Assembly: GCA_030608125.1 (NCBI GenBank)
Contig: JAUWEU010000010.1
Location: 1-10,752 of the forward strand
DNA from: Dehalococcoidia bacterium
GTDB taxonomy: Bacteria > Chloroflexota > Dehalococcoidia > Dehalococcoidales > W498
Direction of reading: 5' to 3'
DNA: 10,752 bases
The notes beneath the pieces were generated by a model. The model had not been told where the DNA came from. It made no database searches and was given only the letters and a program-made list of their open reading frames with translations. A program made the position numbers and the translations under genes. This document shows, piece by piece, positions 5,837-10,752 of this stretch; positions within the stretch are counted from its first letter, which is position 1; every line of letters begins with the position of its first letter.

Positions 5837-7005
5837 ACGAACAAGTTATTGAGGAGAGAGTGGCACTTGAAATAAACGAGGATTATTGTAGCAGTTGCTC
5901 TATTTGTTCCTCCCTTTGCCCCTACGAGGCGTTAAAGAAGGATACTGAAACTGGCAAGACCTTTCTAGAGATAGAAAAGTGCCAGGTATGCGGAATCTGC
6001 TACTCTACTTGTCCGGCTAAAGCCATTGACACCGTCTATTATGACATAGATTCCTTAACCAGGTATCTGGAAAGGGCAAAGCAGGAATATGAGTGTGATG
6101 AACTGGTTATTATGTGTAAGGGAAGCGCCCCTGATTTTGCTGGGATAGAGAGGCTGTTTGGAGTGGCAAAATTCATCCCTCTATCTGTCCCCTGTGTTGG
6201 TCGTATCTCGGAGGAAGTATTTTTGAAAGCCATACTTATGGGTATAAAAAGGATCTATGTTCTTGCTTGTGATGAGGATTACTGTCGATTTGATAGAGGA
6301 AGCCCAATCATCGGGCGCAAAATCCTAGCCCTCAATCTTTTGTTAGGACAACTTGGCTATGGAACAGAGGTTATAACCCTAAACCGGAATAGTCTCAAGG
6401 TAAAAGTGGATAAAGACTTATGCATTGCCTGTGGTAATTGTGTCTTTTACTGCCCTTATGATGCCGCTAAGCTGGACAGTCCGGGAATAGTCAGTTTTGA
6501 TTTATCTGCCTGCAAAGGCTGTGGCTTGTGTGTGGCTATGTGCCCGTCGCTAGCCCTGGACCTGGAGAATTGGGAGAGGGAAAGTATTTCAACACTCATC
6601 GCCAAGCTATCATCAGAAATGAAGCCGCCCAAGATTCTGGTATTCCGCTGTCAATGGGCTGTTTTCCCACCACTGAATAACGGGGAATTGGCACCAAATA
6701 TTCGCCTCATAGATTTGCCTTGCGCCTCAAGAGTTGATACCTTTCACATCCTGGAGGCTTTCCAGAAGGGTGTAGATGGCATTCTGATAGCGGCTTGCTC
6801 CGAAGATGATTGCAAGCAAGAAGGGACAAGCAAGAATGCAGAGCACTCCGTTACAACACTAAGGGAAAGGTTAGGACAAATAGGACTTCAGGATAGGCTT
6901 CACTTCTGTACTGTAGCCCCGAGATACCCTGAGAGGTTCGACAGGGAATTAGAGCAGTTTAGTGAAAGAATACAAGCTACTTGTGCCAAGGAGAGCAAAG
7001 AATGA
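5833..7005 (+). CDS. twin (dicluster ferredoxin + MvhD-like) electron-transfer protein
   Basis: This 390-residue protein looks like an electron wire. It is two copies of the same unit. Unit 1 has two [4Fe-4S] motifs, C-S-S-C-S-I-C-S-S-L-C-P (C19, C22, C25, C29) and C-Q-V-C-G-I-C-Y-S-T-C-P (C50, C53, C56, C60), then an MvhD-like domain (about 88-186) with C95, C121, C146 and C151. Unit 2 has C197/C200/C203/C207 and C227/C230/C233/C237, then a second MvhD-like domain (about 267-384) with C273, C297, C322 and C327. Each MvhD-like half lacks the second Cys of the C-N-W-C motif but keeps four. No G-x-G-x-x-G flavin motif is seen, so it is not an HdrA. The start is TTG at 5833, overlapping the mvhD stop, with AGGAAG at 5821-5826. 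Its exact role is inferred from context: linking MvhD to an acceptor, possibly the MetV-like protein. Confidence 0.85.
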   Translation: MNEQVIEERVALEINEDYCSSCSICSSLCPYEALKKDTETGKTFLEIEKCQVCGICYSTCPAKAIDTVYYDIDSLTRYLERAKQEYECDELVIMCKGSAPDFAGIERLFGVAKFIPLSVPCVGRISEEVFLKAILMGIKRIYVLACDEDYCRFDRGSPIIGRKILALNLLLGQLGYGTEVITLNRNSLKVKVDKDLCIACGNCVFYCPYDAAKLDSPGIVSFDLSACKGCGLCVAMCPSLALDLENWERESISTLIAKLSSEMKPPKILVFRCQWAVFPPLNNGELAPNIRLIDLPCASRVDTFHILEAFQKGVDGILIAACSEDDCKQEGTSKNAEHSVTTLRERLGQIGLQDRLHFCTVAPRYPERFDRELEQFSERIQATCAKESKE

Positions 7006-7643
7006 TAATAACAACGCAAAAGCCTCTAGATGAGATTTTAGATTTTATCTCTCCCTATAACAATATCTTGATCGCTGGTTGTGATGGCTGCACCCAGCCG
7101 CCGAGAGGCTTAAGGGAAGCTAAGATCTTGAGTCAATTACTTGAGCTTGGTGGAAAGCTGAGGGGGGAAAACTTCGTATTTAAAGTAACGACAGTGGTAA
7201 AGCAGTGTGATTCTTATTTGACCGCTTCTATACTTAAGCCTCAGATGGAGGGGGTGGAGGCTGTGCTCTCTTTGGCTTGTGGAATAGGGGTACAAACTTT
7301 AGCTGAGCTTTTCCCTGAGCTGCCTATCTTCCCAGCGCAAAATACCCACTTCATGGGGGCAGAGGACAGAGAAGCCGGTACCTTGGAAGAAAGATGTGCT
7401 GGCTGTGGAGATTGCCTTCTAGCCCTAACTGGTGGTATTTGTCCTGTTGCCAGGTGTACCAAGGGATTACTTAACGGTGCTTGTGGTGGCAGCAAAAATG
7501 GCAAATGTGAACTTAACCCCGAAAAGGACTGTGCCTGGATTCTGATATATGAGCGATTAAAGAAACAGGGTAAGCTAGAGCTTATTAAGGAATTTCGTCC
7601 TCCCCGGGATTACCAGCTAAGTGGCTGGAGGGTCACCACTTAA
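7002..7643 (+). CDS. metV: MetV-like protein (methylene-tetrahydrofolate reductase C-terminal family)
   Basis: MetV is the Fe-S partner subunit of MetF in many Wood-Ljungdahl bacteria. This 213-residue protein matches the MTHFR C-terminal family: an N-terminal domain with C-D-G-C (C27, C30), C69 and C93, then a Cys-rich end R-C-A-G-C-G-D-C-L-L (C132, C135, C138), G-G-I-C-P-V-A-R-C (C147, C152), L-L-N-G-A-C-G-G (C161) and G-K-C-E ... D-C-A-W (C169, C177). Twelve cysteines could hold two [4Fe-4S] clusters and perhaps zinc. I chose ATG at 7002 over an upstream TTG at 6981 because the ATG overlaps the preceding stop as ATGA and has AAGGAGAG (6988-6995) at proper spacing. No metF follows; hypF comes next after 27 bases. 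In acetogens of the Moorella type MetV and MetF associate with HdrABC-MvhD, which makes this neighbourhood meaningful. The true acceptor here is an inference. Confidence 0.87.
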   Translation: MIITTQKPLDEILDFISPYNNILIAGCDGCTQPPRGLREAKILSQLLELGGKLRGENFVFKVTTVVKQCDSYLTASILKPQMEGVEAVLSLACGIGVQTLAELFPELPIFPAQNTHFMGAEDREAGTLEERCAGCGDCLLALTGGICPVARCTKGLLNGACGGSKNGKCELNPEKDCAWILIYERLKKQGKLELIKEFRPPRDYQLSGWRVTT

Positions 7644-7670
7644 CGAATTCGCGGTGAATGATAGCAAATA

Positions 7671-9971
7671 GTGCAGACCAAAGTAGCCAGATTGGCAAAG
7701 ATAAGTGTGTGCGGAGTGGTGCAGGGGGTTGGCTTTAGACCCTTTGTCTATCGGTTGGCTCACCAGCATAATTTGAGGGGTTGGGTGCGCAATACCTCGG
7801 GAAATGTGGAGATTGAGGTAGAGGGAGATGAAGAAACCTTCCACAATTTCCTGGCAGACCTTGAAGCCAAAGCCCCGCCTATGGCACACATTGAAAGGGT
7901 CGAAGCTACCTTCTACCCCTTGAAGGGTTATACTGAGTTCCAAATTTGCCCAAGCCTGAGCCGGGAGGGGAAATACCAGTTAGTATCACCGGATATCGCT
8001 ACCTGTGAGGACTGCCAGAGAGAGATTTTCTGCCCTACCGACCGCCGCTTTGGCTATCCCTTTACTAACTGCACCAATTGTGGTCCTCGATTTACTATCA
8101 TAGAGGATATCCCCTATGACCGCCCTAAGACTACCATGCGTAAGTTCCAAATGTGCCCTGAGTGTCAGCAGGAATACGATGACCCCTTAAATCGGCGCTT
8201 TCATGCCCAGCCCAACGCTTGCCCTAAATGCGGACCCAGTTTAGAGCTAGTTAATAGCAATGGTAACCCTGTTGACGGCAATGACGCCATTAAGGCAGCG
8301 AGCGGTCTCCTCAAAGCAGGGAAAACTTTGGCTGTCAGGGGTCTGGGTGGATTTCACCTTGCCTGTGATGCTACCAACGAGAAAGCGATAAATCTTCTAA
8401 GAACCAGAAAAAGGCGGTTGTTTAAACCGTTAGCTGTTATGATGAGCACTTTTGAGGATATTGAAAAGCATTGCTTGGTATCTCCTGAAGAGAGAAACCT
8501 CCTTCAATCCCCGCAATGCCCGATTGTGCTTTTAAGGTGGAAGCATAACTCATCTAATATCTCTCCAGCAGTAGCCCCAAATCTAAACTACCTCGGGGTT
8601 ATGCTTCCCTATACCCCCTTGCATCACCTTCTACTGAGAGAGACTGGTATTCCTCTGGTCATGACCAGCGGCAACCTCAGTGAGGAACCTATTGCCAAAG
8701 ATAATGGTGAGGCTGTAATAAGGCTCAGCGGAATTGCTGATTATTTCCTGTTTCACAATCGGGATATTTTTGCCCGATATGATGATAGCGTTTATATGGT
8801 GGAGGGCATACCTCAAGCGATAAGGCGGGCGCGGGGCTATGCCCCTTACCCCATTTTTCTTCCTTTCAAGTCAAAGCAAATCCTCGCCTGCGGGGCAGAG
8901 CTAAAGAATACATTTTGTCTCACTAAAGATGAGCATGCCTTCTTGAGTCAGCATATTGGTGATATGGAAAATGAGGAAACTTTAGAGCACTTTGAAAATA
9001 CTATAAAGCTTTATAAAAAGCTATTTCGCATTGAACCTGAAATCGTAGCTTATGATATGCACCCGGAGTATCTCTCCACAAAATATGCCCTTAATCTTGG
9101 CTCGGAGCAAGGGTTAAGTCTTATCCCGGTGCAACACCATCATGCCCATATTGTAAGTTGCCTGGTAGAGAATAAAGTTGAAGAGCCTGTTATCGGGGTA
9201 GCCTTTGATGGTACGGGATACGGCACCGATGGCACCATCTGGGGAGGGGAATTTCTACTGGCTGATTGGCGCAGCTTTCAAAGGGTAGGGCATCTGGAAT
9301 ATGTGCCTCTACTCGGAGGAATAGCCGCTATAAAAAAACCTTATCGCATGGCTTTGAGCTATCTCTATACATTGCTAGGAGAGGATTTTCTTTTGGAAGG
9401 TCTCCCCCTCAGCAAAGTCGGCTCGGCTGAGCTTGAGTTAATAAAACAGCAGCTAAAGCGAGGAATAAACTCTCCTTTAACCTCAAGTGCTGGGCGGCTC
9501 TTTGATGCCATTTCCGCCTTAGTGGGAGTGAGACGAGAAATAGATTATGAAGCCCAGGCAGCCATCGAGCTGGAGATGCTAGCTCCGAACGAAGTGGACG
9601 AGCCTGAATTGAAAGCCTATCCCTTCTCTATTATTGAGCATCAGGGAGTGAGAGTGGTAAAGTTGGGAGAACTATTCAACGCAGTAATTCAAGATGTCAA
9701 GAATCAAGCCCCTATTCCCATCATGTCGCTCAAGTTTCATAACACCGTGGCTGAGATAATCACCGGGATGTGTAAATTGATTGCCGGAGACACCGGGATA
9801 ACTCAAGTGGCGCTAAGTGGTGGCGTTTTTCAAAATCGGCTACTGCTGAAGTTAGCCACCGCTGCTTTACAGAGAGAGGGCTTTAGCGTGCTAACTCATC
9901 ATCTAGTGCCCTGTAATGACGGCGGCATTTCCCTAGGGCAAGCGGTGATTGCTAATTTTAATGGCATATAG
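7671..9971 (+). CDS. hypF: carbamoyltransferase HypF
   Basis: HypF uses carbamoyl phosphate and ATP to make carbamoyl-adenylate and transfers the carbamoyl group to HypE, the source of the cyanide ligands of the [NiFe] site. The 766-residue protein is full length. It has an acylphosphatase domain with G-V-V-Q-G-V-G-F-R-P (15-24; R23 and N41 as catalytic residues) and two zinc-finger modules with exact family spacing: C112/C115, C134/C137, C162/C165 and C184/C187. A YrdC-like domain follows (about 203-395; K-R-R-L-F-K-P-L-A-V-M and T-S-G-N-L-S-E-E-P), then a Kae1/TsaD-like domain with V-Q-H-H-H-A-H (487-493), D-G-T-G-Y-G-T-D-G (513-521) and L-S-G-G-V-F-Q-N (715-722). The start is GTG at 7671, the first possible after an in-frame TAG at 7662; no strong ribosome binding site precedes it. 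Confidence 0.97.
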   Translation: MQTKVARLAKISVCGVVQGVGFRPFVYRLAHQHNLRGWVRNTSGNVEIEVEGDEETFHNFLADLEAKAPPMAHIERVEATFYPLKGYTEFQICPSLSREGKYQLVSPDIATCEDCQREIFCPTDRRFGYPFTNCTNCGPRFTIIEDIPYDRPKTTMRKFQMCPECQQEYDDPLNRRFHAQPNACPKCGPSLELVNSNGNPVDGNDAIKAASGLLKAGKTLAVRGLGGFHLACDATNEKAINLLRTRKRRLFKPLAVMMSTFEDIEKHCLVSPEERNLLQSPQCPIVLLRWKHNSSNISPAVAPNLNYLGVMLPYTPLHHLLLRETGIPLVMTSGNLSEEPIAKDNGEAVIRLSGIADYFLFHNRDIFARYDDSVYMVEGIPQAIRRARGYAPYPIFLPFKSKQILACGAELKNTFCLTKDEHAFLSQHIGDMENEETLEHFENTIKLYKKLFRIEPEIVAYDMHPEYLSTKYALNLGSEQGLSLIPVQHHHAHIVSCLVENKVEEPVIGVAFDGTGYGTDGTIWGGEFLLADWRSFQRVGHLEYVPLLGGIAAIKKPYRMALSYLYTLLGEDFLLEGLPLSKVGSAELELIKQQLKRGINSPLTSSAGRLFDAISALVGVRREIDYEAQAAIELEMLAPNEVDEPELKAYPFSIIEHQGVRVVKLGELFNAVIQDVKNQAPIPIMSLKFHNTVAEIITGMCKLIAGDTGITQVALSGGVFQNRLLLKLATAALQREGFSVLTHHLVPCNDGGISLGQAVIANFNGI

Positions 9972-9989
9972 CAGTATTTGAGAGAGTCA

Positions 9990-10010
9990 AAGAGAGGCTT
10001 CGCCTCTCTT
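9990..10010 (+). terminator. strong perfect hairpin after hypF (possible attenuating terminator)
   Basis: AAGAGAGGC (9990-9998) and GCCTCTCTT (10002-10010) form a perfect nine-pair stem with a three-base loop, starting 18 bases after the hypF stop. Only two T residues and then a mixed A/T stretch follow, so there is no classic run of U. It may be a weak terminator, an mRNA-stabilising or processing structure, and could lower hypCD expression relative to hypF. Confidence 0.5.
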
Positions 10011-10020
10011 ATATAACTTA

Positions 10021-10065
10021 CTTCCCCTTCCCCTTGAAGGGGAAAGGGGATAAAGGGGGATAGGG
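10021..10065 (+). repeat. REP-like G-rich palindrome with G-quadruplex pattern
   Basis: TTCCCCT (10028-10034) pairs with AGGGGAA (10038-10044), and the outer CCCC (10024-10027) can pair with GGGG (10046-10049) across one bulged A. The plus strand then has four G-runs: 10039-10042, 10046-10049, 10055-10059 and 10063-10065, with loops of 3, 5 and 3 bases. Palindromes of the CCCCTTGAAGGGG type are often dispersed intergenic repeats; whether this one is multicopy cannot be told from one window. Confidence 0.55.
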
Positions 10066-10094
10066 TCACTAAGTAATAACCTGAGGAGTTAGAT

Positions 10095-10319
10095 ATGTGT
10101 CTTGCTATTCCAGCATTGATTAAGCTTGTAGAGGATAAAGAGGCTGAGGCTGAGATAGGCGGTATAACTCGCCGGATTAGCCTGTGGCTCACCCCGGAAG
10201 CTAAAGTTGGCGACTATGTGCTAGTCCACACTGGCTATGCCATAAATATCCTGGATGAAGAGGAGGCTGAGGAAACTTTAAACCTCTTACAGGAAATAGC
10301 CGAGCTGGCTGAGGAGTAA
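10095..10319 (+). CDS. hypC: hydrogenase maturation chaperone HypC
   Basis: HypC with HypD forms the scaffold on which the Fe(CN)2CO unit is built, and it then escorts the unit to the large-subunit precursor. The 74-residue protein starts M-C-L-A-I-P, with the essential C2, and contains G-D-Y-V-L-V-H-T-G-Y-A-I (roughly 39-50), the family core; an acidic helix full of Glu closes it. The length is typical. GAGGAG (10083-10088) precedes the ATG at good spacing. hypD starts two bases after its stop, as expected for partners made together. Confidence 0.96.
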   Translation: MCLAIPALIKLVEDKEAEAEIGGITRRISLWLTPEAKVGDYVLVHTGYAINILDEEEAEETLNLLQEIAELAEE

Positions 10320-10321
10320 GG

Positions 10322-10752
10322 TTGAAATTTATTACTGAATTTCGGCGCTCTGAACTAGCCGAGGGGTTAATCTCTCAAATTCATCGGAAGTCCAAGACTC
10401 AGGCGCGTTTCATGGAGTTCTGTGGTGGTCATACGACAACCATCTTTAGATACGGCATCCGCCAAGTCTTACCCAAGACCATTGAAATGGTCTCCGGTCC
10501 AGGTTGCCCTATCTGTGTTACCGCCAACGCTGACCTGGATAAGGCGATTGCCTTAGCTCAAATCCCAGATGTAATCATCGCCACCTTCGGTGATATGCTC
10601 AAAGTCCCCGGCAGCTACTCCAGCTTACAAGAGGTCAAAGCCGGCGGCGCCAATGTCCGTATGGTATATTCCACTATGGATGCCCTTAACCTAGCCGAAG
10701 AGAATCCGGCTAAGTCCGTGGTTTTCCTCGGAATCGGATTTGAGACCACCGC
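10322..10752 (+). CDS. hypD: hydrogenase maturation protein HypD, N-terminal part (cut by window edge)
   Basis: HypD is the [4Fe-4S] scaffold that assembles the Fe(CN)2CO group with HypC, accepting cyanide from HypE. The visible 143 codons are open to the right edge, a bit over a third of the usual 350-370 residues. Seen motifs are F-M-E-F-C-G-G-H-T (with the essential Cys), G-P-G-C-P-I-C, F-G-D-M-L-K-V-P-G-S and, at the edge, G-I-G-F-E-T-T. The start is TTG at 10322, two bases after the hypC stop; GAGGAG (10311-10316), lying in the last hypC codons, gives a correctly spaced ribosome binding site, and the reading M-K-F-I-T-E-F-R fits family N-termini. hypE would be expected beyond the window. 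Confidence 0.95.
   Translation, partial: MKFITEFRRSELAEGLISQIHRKSKTQARFMEFCGGHTTTIFRYGIRQVLPKTIEMVSGPGCPICVTANADLDKAIALAQIPDVIIATFGDMLKVPGSYSSLQEVKAGGANVRMVYSTMDALNLAEENPAKSVVFLGIGFETT

Noticed and set aside
6981..7001. Upstream TTG start for the MetV-like gene
   Set aside because: The ATG at 7002 has a well-placed AAGGAGAG and the ATGA overlap seen at other junctions; the TTG would put that site inside the coding region.
5833..7005. Reading the Fe-S twin protein as HdrA or QmoB
   Set aside because: No flavin-binding G-x-G-x-x-G region is present; the whole length is accounted for by ferredoxin and MvhD-like domains.
9978..10015. Promoter for hypC from TTGAGA and TATATA
   Set aside because: The spacer is about 26 bases, far too long, and the region is occupied by a strong hairpin.

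Overview
The window looks bacterial and anaerobic. The bacterial call rests on a partial smpB gene at the left edge (SmpB belongs to bacterial trans-translation) and on a sigma70-type promoter in front of it. The anaerobic call rests on a nearly continuous plus-strand block for a group 3-type [NiFe] hydrogenase of the Mvh/Vhu kind, with its electron-transfer subunits, Fe-S assembly proteins and maturation proteins. The gene set and the style of SmpB fit an anaerobic lineage such as Dehalococcoidia-like Chloroflexota, but the sequence alone does not settle the taxon.

Layout: (1) 1-176, minus strand, N-terminal part of smpB running off the left edge. (2) 177-505, a divergent intergenic region with a good minus-strand promoter, a weaker candidate plus-strand promoter and a long plus-strand leader with two small hairpins. 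(3) 506-2946, mvhG and mvhA, the small and large hydrogenase subunits, overlapping by ATGA. (4) 2958-4956, an Fe-S assembly block: NifU C-terminal-type scaffold, SufC ATPase and one minimal SufB/D protein. (5) 4968-7643, the hydrogenase maturation protease, MvhD, an unusual protein made of two (2x[4Fe-4S] ferredoxin + MvhD-like) units, and a MetV-like protein (MTHFR C-terminal family), mostly translationally coupled. (6) 7671-10752, hypF, hypC and the start of hypD, which continues past the right edge. Between hypF and hypC lie a perfect hairpin and a G-rich palindrome.

How the genes may work together: MvhA/MvhG oxidise H2 (or make it). Electrons leave through the MvhG clusters to MvhD and probably to the twin ferredoxin/MvhD protein. 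In methanogens and some acetogens the next partner is HdrABC, but no HdrA-like flavoprotein and no HdrB/C is visible here; instead a MetV-like protein follows. The simplest hypothesis is a hydrogenase-linked electron relay feeding a methylene-tetrahydrofolate reductase, or another acceptor that docks through MetV, with the flavin subunit encoded elsewhere. The operon carries much of its own biogenesis kit: Fe-S scaffold and Suf proteins, the protease that trims MvhA, and HypF/C/D for the Fe(CN)2CO ligands. HypA, HypB, HypE, MetF, HdrA and a cysteine desulfurase are not in the window.
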